NCBI GenBank assembly: GCA_965219175.1
Contig: CBDCNI010000001.1
Span: 310,001 to 374,000 of the forward strand
Length of the DNA: 64,000 nt
Source of the DNA: JBBPZK01 sp965219175
GTDB lineage: Bacteria; Actinomycetota; Rubrobacteria; Rubrobacterales; Rubrobacteraceae
Direction of reading: 5' to 3'
Under the pieces are notes generated by a model. That model was given only the letters and a program-made list of their open reading frames with translations. It searched no databases and was not told where the DNA came from. Of the stretch, positions 1 to 8,296 are shown piece by piece. Position numbers and translations under genes: made by a program. Positions within the stretch are counted from its first letter, which is position 1, and every line of letters starts with the position of its first letter.

Positions 1-722
1 GACTCGTCGGGGAGCGAAGTAAGGACGACTTTCTTGAGGCCGAGGCGCCAGAGTTCGTGGGCCACGGCGGAAGCTTCGGTCATTATGGGGCCGGGCGACA
101 CTCCGGTTATGAGGGCGGCGCGGCGGACATCAGTGGGTACTGTGCCGAGCGAGCCCAGGGCCAACGCGCGGGCTATCGCGTCGGTGGTGATGGTGTGACC
201 GGCGCCGATGCCGGTTAGTTCAGAGAAGACTTCGGGGCGATGGACGTGTTCTTCGTCGACCGGCGTGCCGAGCGCCCGAATACTTCCCACGGCGACCACG
301 AGCGTGGAAGAGGCGGGCAGGAGAGGTTCGTGGGAAGCGGTGCCTTTAAGCGGGAGTCTGCGGGACCCGTCGGCTTCTACTAGGACCACGTCTGCGGTAG
401 TTGCGAGGGTTGGGACCCAGGCCGGGTCCACCCCGCCGATACGTTCTTTAGATAGAATGCCACCGCCCGCGACGACGGCTCCCGCTCCCTCGAACGCCTC
501 TTCTATCCGGCGGCGCAACTCTTCCGGGTCTTCGGAAGTTACGAGCGGCCCTACTTTCTCCGTTTCGCCCAGGAACATCTTGGTCGTCGGGGCGACCAGA
601 ACCTTCAAGCCTTCTTCCACGAGCCCTGCGGCGACATTGAGTATGGCGCTGGACTTACCGCCCGCGCCCGCGAAGGCCACGATGTCGCCGGAGATGACGC
701 CGAGCGCCGAGTAAAGTTTCAA
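1..722 (-). CDS. yqeC: YqeC-like molybdenum hydroxylase accessory protein (3' end cut by window edge)
   Basis: I read this frame by hand on the complement; it stays open from a TTG at 722-720, preceded by GAGGAGGAGC, to the left edge (about 240 residues, close to a full-length protein). The N-terminus has a variant P-loop, AFAGAGGKSS, near residue 20, followed by APTTKMFLGE and later VLVEADGSRRLPLKG. These are hallmarks of the YqeC family (TIGR03172), a putative NTP-binding accessory protein of selenium-dependent molybdenum hydroxylases. Its partners (mocA-like, xdhC-like, selD) would be expected to the left, outside the window. A xanthine dehydrogenase operon lies about 37 kb to the right. 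Family assignment is firm; the exact biochemical role of the family is not settled. Confidence 0.8.
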   Translation of the reverse strand, partial: MKLYSALGVISGDIVAFAGAGGKSSAILNVAAGLVEEGLKVLVAPTTKMFLGETEKVGPLVTSEDPEELRRRIEEAFEGAGAVVAGGGILSKERIGGVDPAWVPTLATTADVVLVEADGSRRLPLKGTASHEPLLPASSTLVVAVGSIRALGTPVDEEHVHRPEVFSELTGIGAGHTITTDAIARALALGSLGTVPTDVRRAALITGVSPGPIMTEASAVAHELWRLGLKKVVLTSLPDE

Positions 723-922
723 AAAGCTCCTCCTCTAACTGCAATCCTTCATGAGTCCCATCCCCACGACATCCCACCCCTCAGCGTGAGGGAAGCTCCA
801 GGTTCGTACTACTGATCCCTAACAGCAATCCTATATCAAGGACACGGGTCAGCGTGCTTTATGATATCTTGGATACGAAGAGGTGTAAAACTCGGTACGG
901 AAAAGGTAGATTACAGGCGATG

Positions 923-934
923 TTACCTGGGTAA
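923..934. promoter_or_regulatory. 12-bp palindrome in the 723-986 intergenic region
   Basis: The 264-base gap between yqeC and the holin-like gene holds no open frame I believe in. It contains a perfect dyad TTACC-TG-GGTAA about 55 bases before the downstream start, a plausible operator. No convincing -35/-10 pair stands out. Function is inference only. Confidence 0.25.
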
Positions 935-986
935 TTAGTAAGGTGTGTATGACTTTACGGCGTGTAGTCGATAGGAAGGAGTGGCG

Positions 987-1433
987 ATGACGCAGCAGCA
1001 AGAGCGGGTTGCCGAGTTCACCAGGGACCTACAGCAGGGTCCCGAGACCTCGGATCGGAGCATCAAGGAGATAGTAGACGAACTCCGGCCCCAGTTTCAG
1101 GAACTAAGCAACAAGCAGATAGAGCTGGCGAAGTCGGAGTTGACGCCGGTCGCCAAAAAGGCGGGCATCGCGGTCGGCCTGCTAGTAACGGGAGCGGTCT
1201 TTATGCTCCTGTTCCTGTGGTGGTTCTTCTTAACGGGGATGTACATAATGAGCGCGGCGGGCTTCCCGATGTGGGCCGCAGCCGGCATAACCACCGTTAT
1301 ACTGCTCATTATCGGTGGGATACTAGCCGGCGCCGGGGCGGCGAGCTTGAGGACTTTGGATCCCAAACCCCGTCACACCATAAATGCTTTGCAGCAGAAC
1401 TTTAACTGGCTGAAGGGACAGTTGAGCCGATGA
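987..1433 (+). CDS. Holin-X superfamily III membrane protein (phage_holin_3_6 / DUF1469 type)
   Basis: About 148 residues. The first 50 residues are charged and helical, then come two hydrophobic segments (roughly residues 60-85 and 92-118) and a short basic tail, the layout of the putative actinobacterial Holin-X family. Despite the name, such genes are usually chromosomal envelope or stress proteins, and nothing phage-like surrounds this one. I place the start at ATG 987, because GGAAGGA at 974-980 sits 6 bases upstream; a GTG at 981 overlaps the end of that ribosome site. The stop overlaps the next start (ATGA), so the two are translationally coupled. Confidence 0.75.
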   Translation: MTQQQERVAEFTRDLQQGPETSDRSIKEIVDELRPQFQELSNKQIELAKSELTPVAKKAGIAVGLLVTGAVFMLLFLWWFFLTGMYIMSAAGFPMWAAAGITTVILLIIGGILAGAGAASLRTLDPKPRHTINALQQNFNWLKGQLSR

Positions 1434-1789
1434 GCGAGATACCCGAGCGCATAGAGAGAGAAATGTTCGAGATCCGGAACCGCATGGCCCCGGACGTTTC
1501 GGACCTCCGCAACCACGTAGACCCCAAAGTCGTTGGAAACCAGGTGAAGAACAACCTGCAGCTACGCATCCAGGGCTACAGGAACCGGGTCACCTCGAAC
1601 CTCGAAACCAAGCAGAAGGACTTCACGACCTCCGTCCGCAGCCAGATCGACCTGGCGAGCGAGGCGGGCAAAAAGCGTGACCCCTCTCTTCTCACAGGCG
1701 CGGTCAAGAGCGATCCGCGCCCGATGGCCGTACTAGCTGTCGGGCTCGCCGCCGTCCTGCTGGTTGTCCGCAGGATCGGCAAAGACTAG
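1430..1789 (+). CDS. DUF3618-like protein with C-terminal membrane anchor
   Basis: 119 residues. The N-terminus (IPERIEREMFEIRNRM followed by DVSDLRNHVDPK) resembles DUF3618, whose members begin with an ERIExEIxxTR-type amphipathic segment and end in a single membrane helix. Here the helix is at about residues 95-113 (MAVLAVGLAAVLLVV). DUF3618 genes commonly follow a Holin-X gene, as here, with a 4-base ATGA overlap. The pair probably makes a small envelope complex of unknown role. The assignment rests on pattern and neighbourhood. Confidence 0.6.
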   Translation: MSEIPERIEREMFEIRNRMAPDVSDLRNHVDPKVVGNQVKNNLQLRIQGYRNRVTSNLETKQKDFTTSVRSQIDLASEAGKKRDPSLLTGAVKSDPRPMAVLAVGLAAVLLVVRRIGKD

Positions 1790-1800
1790 AACCACAGAAC

Positions 1801-2997
1801 CTGAAACACCTCCACTTTCAACCCGTGGGCGGCGCAGCAGGCGACATGACGCTCGCCGCCCTCATCTCAGCCGGCGCTCCCGTGGACTACGTTACGCGGA
1901 ACCTGGAGAAGCTGGGCGTCCCTTTCGAGCTAGAAGTAACGGCCGTCGAAGTCAGCGCGACACGCGCCCTACAAGTCGAGGTGGTCGCTCCCGAAGAGCA
2001 CGTCCATCGCACTTTCCGGGACGTCCGCGAGATCGTCGAGAGGGCTAGTCTTCCGGACCGGGCCGCAGACAGAGCTTTAGAGGCTTTCCAATTGCTCGCC
2101 GTCGCTGAGGGAGCCGTCCACGGGCTTCCGCCGGATGAAGTCACGTTCCACGAGGTCGGGGCGGCTGACTCGATCGTTGACCTGGTCGGAAGTTGCCTGG
2201 CGCTCGAGTCGCTCGGCGTTGACTCGGTGAGTTGCGGCCCGCTTCCGATGGGCAGCGGCTCAGTTCGGAGCGCACATGGACTGCTTCCGGTTCCAGGCCC
2301 AGCCGTGCTGGAAGTCCTCAAAGGTTCGCGGGTACGATGGACAGGAGAGCCTCGCGAGATGACGACCCCGACCGGCGCCGCCCTCATGAGCAGCCTGACC
2401 GGCGGAGACTTCACCGAGGCCGGCCCGCCGATGACGCTTGGTGAGATCGGCTACGGGGCCGGAAAAGCCCGCTTCGAGAGCGTCCCGAACCTGCTGCGCG
2501 CCGTGGTCGGGGAGGTCGAAGGAAGCGTCGGGGAAGTGGAACTCCTTGAGACAAACGTGGACGACGCGCCGGGAGAAATCCTCGGGGCGGCGACCGAGAA
2601 GCTGTTGGAGGCGGGCGCTCTCGACGCGTGGCTAGAGCCCATTTTCATGAAGCGCGGACGCGGAGCCTACAAGGTTTGTGTACTCGCGAACAGCGAGGAC
2701 CGGGATCGTCTCGCCCGCATCTTGATGCGCGAGACGGGCGCTTTGGGCGTCCGGCATCGCGGCGTCGGGCGGACGGTCGCCGAGCGCCGACGCGTAGAGG
2801 TAGAGCTTCCCTACGGGACCTGCCTCGTGAAAGTCGGGAGCATCGACGGCGAAGACTTCGTCGCCGCCCCCGAATACGAGGACGTCTCCCGGTTGTCCGG
2901 GAAGTCCGGTCTGCCGCTGCCCCGCGTGTATGCGGACGCCAGGGCCGCCTTCTACTCGGGAAAGACCGAATCGAGCAGCGCCTCGCAGTCCTTGTAG
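1801..2997 (+). CDS. larC: LarC, nickel-pincer nucleotide cofactor biosynthesis protein
   Basis: LarC (DUF111 family) is the nickel insertase that completes the pincer cofactor of lactate racemase-type enzymes, using CTP in the characterised example. Family signatures are intact: GGAAGDM at the N-terminus, VHG...TFHEVGAADSIVDLVG near residue 115, SAHGLLPVPGPA, and TTPTGAALM. The single frame needs no larC1/larC2 frameshift. The first canonical start is GTG 1825, but the conserved N-terminus (KHLHFQPVGGAAGDM in this frame) extends upstream to a CTG at 1801 and no ATG, GTG or TTG precedes it in frame. I therefore start at 1801. The 3' end overlaps the convergent HAD gene by 46 bases. No larA, larB or larE is in the window. 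Confidence 0.85.
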   Translation: MKHLHFQPVGGAAGDMTLAALISAGAPVDYVTRNLEKLGVPFELEVTAVEVSATRALQVEVVAPEEHVHRTFRDVREIVERASLPDRAADRALEAFQLLAVAEGAVHGLPPDEVTFHEVGAADSIVDLVGSCLALESLGVDSVSCGPLPMGSGSVRSAHGLLPVPGPAVLEVLKGSRVRWTGEPREMTTPTGAALMSSLTGGDFTEAGPPMTLGEIGYGAGKARFESVPNLLRAVVGEVEGSVGEVELLETNVDDAPGEILGAATEKLLEAGALDAWLEPIFMKRGRGAYKVCVLANSEDRDRLARILMRETGALGVRHRGVGRTVAERRRVEVELPYGTCLVKVGSIDGEDFVAAPEYEDVSRLSGKSGLPLPRVYADARAAFYSGKTESSSASQSL

Positions 2998-3593
2998 ACC
3001 TCGACGGCGCCGACGTCTCTAAACTCCTCCTCGCTGAACGCCCCGCCGGTCAGGACTGAAACCGTTCGGATGCCAGCTGCTTTAGCCGCTTTGACGTCCC
3101 AGATCGTATCGCCCAAGGCTACGGTCTCTTCGGGAGACGCGCCCGCCCTCTCCAGGACCAACTCGAAGGTGTCCGGGGCGGGCTTCGAGTTCTCGACGTC
3201 GCTGGAGTTTACGATGCCGGAGATCCTACCTTCAGACTCCAACTGCTCCTGGTGGTTCTTCAACTCGTCAGGCTTGGCGCTCGTGGCGAACCAGACCTCG
3301 TAGCCCCTCTCCGAGAGGTCGGCTATAAGCTCTTTGGCGCCGGGGAGCGGATAGCCTTGCTCCTGAACCTCACCGTAAAATTTATCGTGCAGGCCGTTCA
3401 CCTTCCCGACCAACTCTTTATACTCCACGAACTCACGGATCAACTGCTCCGAGCCACGACCAACTTGTTTGTGAATCTCCGCCATCGGCGCGCAGACCCC
3501 GACCTCCGCGAAAGCCCGCGCCCAGGCCGTAACGTGCAGGTAATTCGTGTCCATCAAAGTCCCATCAATGTCGAGCACCACGACTCTTGCCAC
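2952..3593 (-). CDS. HAD-superfamily hydrolase, phosphoglycolate phosphatase-like
   Basis: 213 residues. All four HAD motifs are visible: DIDGT at residues 8-12 (nucleophile D8), a Ser/Thr motif in VWFATSAK, the lysine of NSKPAPDTF, and the acidic LGDTIWD near residue 160. The helical insert between motif I and motif II marks a C1-cap, as in phosphoglycolate phosphatase and beta-phosphoglucomutase relatives. Most such proteins dephosphorylate small metabolites; the substrate cannot be read from sequence. It is convergent with larC and divergent from ygfZ, 42 bases away, so the two outward promoters must share that gap. Confidence 0.85.
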   Translation of the reverse strand: MARVVVLDIDGTLMDTNYLHVTAWARAFAEVGVCAPMAEIHKQVGRGSEQLIREFVEYKELVGKVNGLHDKFYGEVQEQGYPLPGAKELIADLSERGYEVWFATSAKPDELKNHQEQLESEGRISGIVNSSDVENSKPAPDTFELVLERAGASPEETVALGDTIWDVKAAKAAGIRTVSVLTGGAFSEEEFRDVGAVEVYKDCEALLDSVFPE

Positions 3594-3635
3594 GGTTCTA
3601 CCTCCCGATAACGTTTCCTGGCTTACAATAACGGC

Positions 3636-4679
3636 ATGGAATATTTACGCGCCTCACACTCCCAGGAACTCCCCGAAAGCGGCCCCGTCAAGGATACACG
3701 CTCTTCCGGCGGCTCAGGTCCGGCCCACCCCGGAGATCCCACCGCCGGGTACAAGGCCCTCAAACAAGGCGCCGCCGTAGTAGACCGCTCCCAAAAGAGG
3801 GTCCTACGGCTTACCGGCAAGGACCCAGTCGGGCTGCTGGACGCCGTCCTGACTAACAGGATGCCAAAAGAAGAGCGTCTCGGCGTCTACGCGGCGCTCC
3901 TGAACCAGAAAGGCCGCGTTCAGACGGACCTGCGCGTCCTGAAAGACGGCGACGACATCCTAATAGATACCGAACCGGAAGGGGCGGCGGCCGCGAAGGA
4001 GATCCTGGGCCGTTACGCTCCTTTCTCGCGGGTAAAAGTAGAAGACCTCGGTGAAGAGGATCCTCCCTGGGAAATCCTCGGCCTCTACGGTCCCCGCGCC
4101 GAGGAACTTCTGGAAAACTTGGCGCTGGCGGAGCATGAGACGGCGGAGATAGAAATAGCTGGCACGTCGCTGCTCGCGGCGGGCGTCGCGGTTCCCGTGT
4201 CCGGCTACGACCTGATCGGCCCATCGAGCAAGCTGCGCGCCGTTCGTGAAAACCTCATCGCCGGAGGAACGGTTTCGGCTGAACCGGGTGCTTTCGAGAC
4301 GGCGCGCATAGAAGCAGGAGTCCCGCGCTTCGGCTCCGACATGACCCCAGATAACTTCCCCGGCGAAACCGGCATCCTGGAACGTGCCGTCAGCTTCGCC
4401 AAAGGCTGCTACCCCGGTCAGGAGACCGTGGCGAGGATGCACTACCGCGGCCACCCGAACCGCAACCTGCACCGTCTGGCAATAGAAGGCGCAGCGCCGC
4501 AACCCGGAGCCCAAATCCTCCAAAGCGACAAACGAGTCGGCGTAATCACTAGCGTCGCCCCATTACCCGTAGACGGAAGAACCCTGGCCCTGGGATATCT
4601 CTCCAGAAAAGTGGATTCAGCCGCGCCGCTGAAAGCCGGACAATCTGCTGTATTCTTGGAGGACGTAGCCAGAAGCTAA
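3636..4679 (+). CDS. ygfZ: YgfZ/GcvT-domain folate-binding protein for Fe-S enzyme maintenance
   Basis: 347 residues. The family signature K-G-C-Y-x-G-Q-E (FAKGCYPGQETVARMHYRG) is at about residues 252-270, including the conserved cysteine. Upstream is the aminomethyltransferase-like fold (AVVDRSQKRVLRLTGKD...LLDAVLTN). YgfZ/CAF17 proteins bind tetrahydrofolate and support assembly or repair of certain [4Fe-4S] enzymes. The suf cluster starts 2.8 kb downstream, with a restriction cassette between them, which fits an Fe-S role. The first 30 residues before the conserved domain look like an unstructured extension, so an internal start is possible. Confidence 0.85.
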   Translation: MEYLRASHSQELPESGPVKDTRSSGGSGPAHPGDPTAGYKALKQGAAVVDRSQKRVLRLTGKDPVGLLDAVLTNRMPKEERLGVYAALLNQKGRVQTDLRVLKDGDDILIDTEPEGAAAAKEILGRYAPFSRVKVEDLGEEDPPWEILGLYGPRAEELLENLALAEHETAEIEIAGTSLLAAGVAVPVSGYDLIGPSSKLRAVRENLIAGGTVSAEPGAFETARIEAGVPRFGSDMTPDNFPGETGILERAVSFAKGCYPGQETVARMHYRGHPNRNLHRLAIEGAAPQPGAQILQSDKRVGVITSVAPLPVDGRTLALGYLSRKVDSAAPLKAGQSAVFLEDVARS

Positions 4680-4701
4680 GTACGTTTGGGGAATAAGGAT
4701 C

Positions 4702-5124
4702 ATGGCTAGAAGCAAGGACACACTCTCTCCTGGAGAAAGAAAAGAGAGGATGAGTCGTGTCCGAAACAAGGATACGAAGCCAGAGATGAGCGTACGGCGT
4801 CTGGTGCATTCTCTAGGTTATCGTTACCGTCTCCACTATGGTGGGCTTCCGGGCCGTCCTGATATTGTTTTCCCGGAGAGGAGAAAAGTCATCTTCGTGC
4901 ATGGATGTTTCTGGCACCGGCACGAAGGGTGCTCGCGCTGCAGGATGCCCAAATCCAGGCTGGAATTCTGGAGACCAAAGTTAGAGAAAAACCGGTGGCG
5001 AGACTTAAAGAACCTTGCCAAGCTCCATGAACTGGGCTGGGATGTGCTCGTGGTGTGGGAATGCGAAACCGAAGAGGCGGCAGGGTTGCCGGGTAGGATC
5101 ATGACTTTTCTGGAGGACTGTTGA
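4702..5124 (+). CDS. vsr: Very-short-patch repair endonuclease (Vsr)
   Basis: 140 residues. Vsr nicks DNA 5' of a T:G mismatch created by deamination of 5-methylcytosine, protecting sites of a partner C5-methyltransferase. Motifs seen: the N-terminal RMSRVRNKDTKPEMSVRRL helix that reads DNA, GRPDIVFP with catalytic Asp at residue 54, and VHGCFWHRHEGCSRC with catalytic/zinc residues (H67, C69, H72, C77). The stop overlaps the TTG start of the methyltransferase, so the two are translated together. Base composition of this cassette is slightly lower in GC than its neighbours, in keeping with acquisition by transfer. Confidence 0.95.
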   Translation: MARSKDTLSPGERKERMSRVRNKDTKPEMSVRRLVHSLGYRYRLHYGGLPGRPDIVFPERRKVIFVHGCFWHRHEGCSRCRMPKSRLEFWRPKLEKNRWRDLKNLAKLHELGWDVLVVWECETEEAAGLPGRIMTFLEDC

Positions 5125-6314
5125 GATCGGTGGAACTGTTCGCGGGAGCGGGGGGTCTGGCGATGGGCATATCCGAGGCCGGGTTTACCCACGAAGCCGT
5201 ATTGGAGTGGGATCGCTACGCCTGTGACACCATCCGCGAGAATCAACGTCTCGGCGTGGACCCGGTCGCCAGTTGGCCTCTACACGAAGCGGATATTCGT
5301 ACGTTCGACTACTCTAGCATTGGCGAGAGCCCGGATCTCATCGCCGGCGGGCCTCCTTGCCAGCCGTTCTCCCTGGGTGGCCGTCACGGGGGCTGGAATG
5401 ACGAGAGGGATATGTTTCCCGAGATGGTGCGCGCAATACGCGAATTGAAGCCCAAAGCCATAATAGTAGAGAACGTCAAAGGGTTACTAAGAAGTAGCTT
5501 CGCCAAATATTTCGAGTATATCGTGCTGCAGATCTCCTACCCCGAGCTCACTCCGAGACAAGATGAAGCCTGGAGCGCCCATCTCCGCAGACTCGAACGA
5601 CACCACGTTCACGGCCAGAGAGAAGGACTATTTTATAGGGTGGTATTTCGGTTGCTAAACGCCGCAGACTATGGCGTCCCGCAGAAACGAGAGCGTGTCA
5701 TCATAGTTGGTTTTCGTCAGGACCTGGAAAGGGAATGGTCTTTTCCACAGGCAACACATTCTATCGACGCGTTACTCTGGGACCAGTGGGTAACAGGAGA
5801 GTATTGGGACCGGCACGAAGTACCCGCCAAAGATCGGCCTTCGCCCTCAGCGAGATCGAAAGGACGGATACTGCGACTCGGCACCCTCTTCCCCCCTTCC
5901 AAACTTCCATGGGCAACGGTTCGGGACGCCATCTCGGACCTGCCGGACCCGGAGAAGCAACCTCAATCCTCCGCGATACCCAATCACGGGTTCAATACCG
6001 GCGCGAGATCTTACTACGGGCACACCGGAAGCCCGCTCGACTCTCCCGCGAAGACACTCAAAGCCGGAGATCACGGCGTCCCAGGCGGTGAGAACATGCT
6101 GGCTCGATACGATGGCAGCGTCCGTTACTTTACGGTTCGGGAAAGCGCCCGTCTACAGACGTTCCCTGAAGACTACGTTTTTCATGGCTCCTGGACTGAG
6201 ACCATGCGGCAATTGGGCAACGCTGTTCCGGTGCGTCTGGGACGCGTCATAGCGGAGGACGTTGGCCGGAGTCTACTCAACCCGTACTCTCATCTCCTGA
6301 CGACAAGTTCGTGA
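5121..6314 (+). CDS. DNA (cytosine-5-)-methyltransferase of a type II restriction system
   Basis: 397 residues. C5-methyltransferase motifs appear in order: I, ELFAGAGGLAMG (residues 4-15); IV, GGPPCQPFS with catalytic Cys80; VI, IVENVKG with Glu117; VIII, PQKRERVIIVG; IX/X near the C-terminus, ESARLQTFPEDY and RQLGNAVPVRLG. The region between VIII and IX is the target-recognition domain and sets specificity. It starts with TTG inside the vsr stop and is followed after 7 bases by an Eco29kI-like nuclease. By analogy its target may be CCGCGG, which I infer from the nuclease family, not from this protein. Confidence 0.95.
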   Translation: MRSVELFAGAGGLAMGISEAGFTHEAVLEWDRYACDTIRENQRLGVDPVASWPLHEADIRTFDYSSIGESPDLIAGGPPCQPFSLGGRHGGWNDERDMFPEMVRAIRELKPKAIIVENVKGLLRSSFAKYFEYIVLQISYPELTPRQDEAWSAHLRRLERHHVHGQREGLFYRVVFRLLNAADYGVPQKRERVIIVGFRQDLEREWSFPQATHSIDALLWDQWVTGEYWDRHEVPAKDRPSPSARSKGRILRLGTLFPPSKLPWATVRDAISDLPDPEKQPQSSAIPNHGFNTGARSYYGHTGSPLDSPAKTLKAGDHGVPGGENMLARYDGSVRYFTVRESARLQTFPEDYVFHGSWTETMRQLGNAVPVRLGRVIAEDVGRSLLNPYSHLLTTSS

Positions 6315-6321
6315 GAACCTG

Positions 6322-6942
6322 ATGCCCGAGACACCTTACAACCCTCTGGACAAAAAGAACCTGGGCATAAGCGTGGCCGACGCCATGCTGGCAAGGCCTG
6401 TTTCCGAACTCCCACCGGAGGACCGCTTCGTTGGAGCCGGCATCTACGCTATATATTATGTTGGAGATTTCCAGCCCTACGCTCCTATTGCCGGACGCAA
6501 CCGGGACGGAAGATTCGAGGCTCCGATCTACGTCGGCAAAGCGGTACCCGCCGGAGCACGTAGAGGCGGCGGCATCGGCGTTACCACGGGTCCCGTCCTG
6601 TTCAGAAGGCTTGCTGAACACGCTCAATCCATCTCCCAGGTGGGCTACCTGGAGCCTTCAGACTTCTTCTGCCGCTACCTAGTCGTGGACGACATATGGA
6701 TACCATTGGGAGAATCATTGCTCATAGAGAAGTTCGCCCCTGTCTGGAACTCGACCGTTGAAGGTTTCGGCAACCACGACCCGGGACGTGGAAGGTACAA
6801 CTCACAGAAGCCGCCCTGGGACGTGGTGCATCCTGGAAGATCATGGGCCGAGCGATTGCAAGACAATAAGAGATCCGCGCAACAAATCCTCGACACTCTA
6901 TCATCACGCTTGTCAGCAAACGTAGAGGACAACAACACGTGA
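6322..6942 (+). CDS. Eco29kI-family restriction endonuclease (GIY-YIG)
   Basis: 206 residues. The GIY-YIG nuclease core is visible: G40-I-Y then Y45-Y46-V, followed by IYVGKA near residue 72, a conserved FRRLAEHAQSI helix, and the metal-binding glutamate in ESLLIEKFAPVWN near residue 133. The spacing and the N-terminal YNPLDKKNLGISVADAML stretch match the Eco29kI/NgoMIII family, which cuts CCGC^GG. It lies directly after the methyltransferase and ends in a GTGA overlap with the following gene, so the cassette reads vsr-M-R. The sequence CCGCGG does occur in the window (near 4445), as expected if it is methylated. Confidence 0.9.
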   Translation: MPETPYNPLDKKNLGISVADAMLARPVSELPPEDRFVGAGIYAIYYVGDFQPYAPIAGRNRDGRFEAPIYVGKAVPAGARRGGGIGVTTGPVLFRRLAEHAQSISQVGYLEPSDFFCRYLVVDDIWIPLGESLLIEKFAPVWNSTVEGFGNHDPGRGRYNSQKPPWDVVHPGRSWAERLQDNKRSAQQILDTLSSRLSANVEDNNT

Positions 6943-7234
6943 AGCCACCCGAGAACTGTACGGGGATCGAAGACATCCGCCAAGCGATAGACGCCCTGGA
7001 CCGTGAGATCGTCGGCCTCATAGGTCGCCGCGCCCGGTACGTCGAGGCGGCTGCAAGGTTCAAGACCGGCGAGTCGAGCGTGCACGCCCTGGAGCGGCGG
7101 CAGGCTATGCTGCTAGAGAGAAGGATATGGGCTGAAGAGGAAAACTTGGACCCGGATATGATAAAAAAATGTACCGGGATCTGGTCTCACACTTCGTAAA
7201 CTGCGAGATGAATCAGTGGCGCAACACCAAGTGA
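6939..7234 (+). CDS. PchB/AroQ-like chorismate mutase, needs a -1 shift at an A7 run
   Basis: The N-terminus (KPPENCTGIEDIRQAIDALDREIVGLIGRRARYVEAA) is the first helix of the AroQ fold and resembles PchB-type isochorismate-pyruvate lyase/chorismate mutase. Key residues R (IGRRARYV) and K (ARFKTG) are present. In the zero frame it ends at 7199 after 86 residues with an unrelated tail. At 7163-7169 is an A7 run in zero-frame phase A_AAA_AAA. A -1 shift there reads MYRDLVSHFVNCEMNQW and ends at TGA 7232-7234, restoring the last AroQ helix and a 98-residue product, the length of PchB. The alternatives are programmed or transcriptional slippage, a recent frameshift mutation, or a sequencing error. 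It is coupled to the nuclease gene by GTGA. Confidence 0.7.
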
Positions 7235-7521
7235 GCCACGAAGCTCACCGGTCCGCTTGTTTGTAGAGATTCACTCTCACTAAACACCCTTTGCAGGCGT
7301 CTCCCGGTGTTACAAGCGCCCCATTTGAGGCACGCTTTGACAACCGCTCTCAGGTGGAAGGACATGTGGACACGGGATACGAGAATCACTTTAAGGAAGC
7401 GGATTTTGGCGGGTTTCAAGAAGGGTTCTTGATCCAGGTCACGGAATATTGTGAGGGGCACCCCGCTGTGATTAAATAGTCTTGTAGTAGCAAAGTTTTA
7501 TAGATAGACGGCAGGGGTTCG
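7235..7521. other. Intergenic stretch before sufC, no supported feature
   Basis: 287 bases. A 62-codon open frame from TTG 7291 lacks a ribosome site and resembles nothing I know. No clear -35/-10 pair, hairpin terminator or IscR/SufR-type palindrome stands out, although the sufC promoter must lie here. A possible weak pair is TTGTGA with TAAATA, 18 bases apart, near 7448-7477. Confidence 0.4.
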
Positions 7522-8274
<753 letters not shown>

Positions 8275-8296
8275 ACAGGCTACAGAGGAGCAGAGA

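Noticed and set aside
987..1789. Holin-like gene as evidence of a prophage
   Set aside because: No endolysin, integrase or structural gene nearby; Holin-X and DUF3618 pairs are normal chromosomal genes in actinobacteria.
7291..7479. A 62-codon frame before sufC
   Set aside because: TTG start without a ribosome site; composition is not coding-like and no family is recognised.
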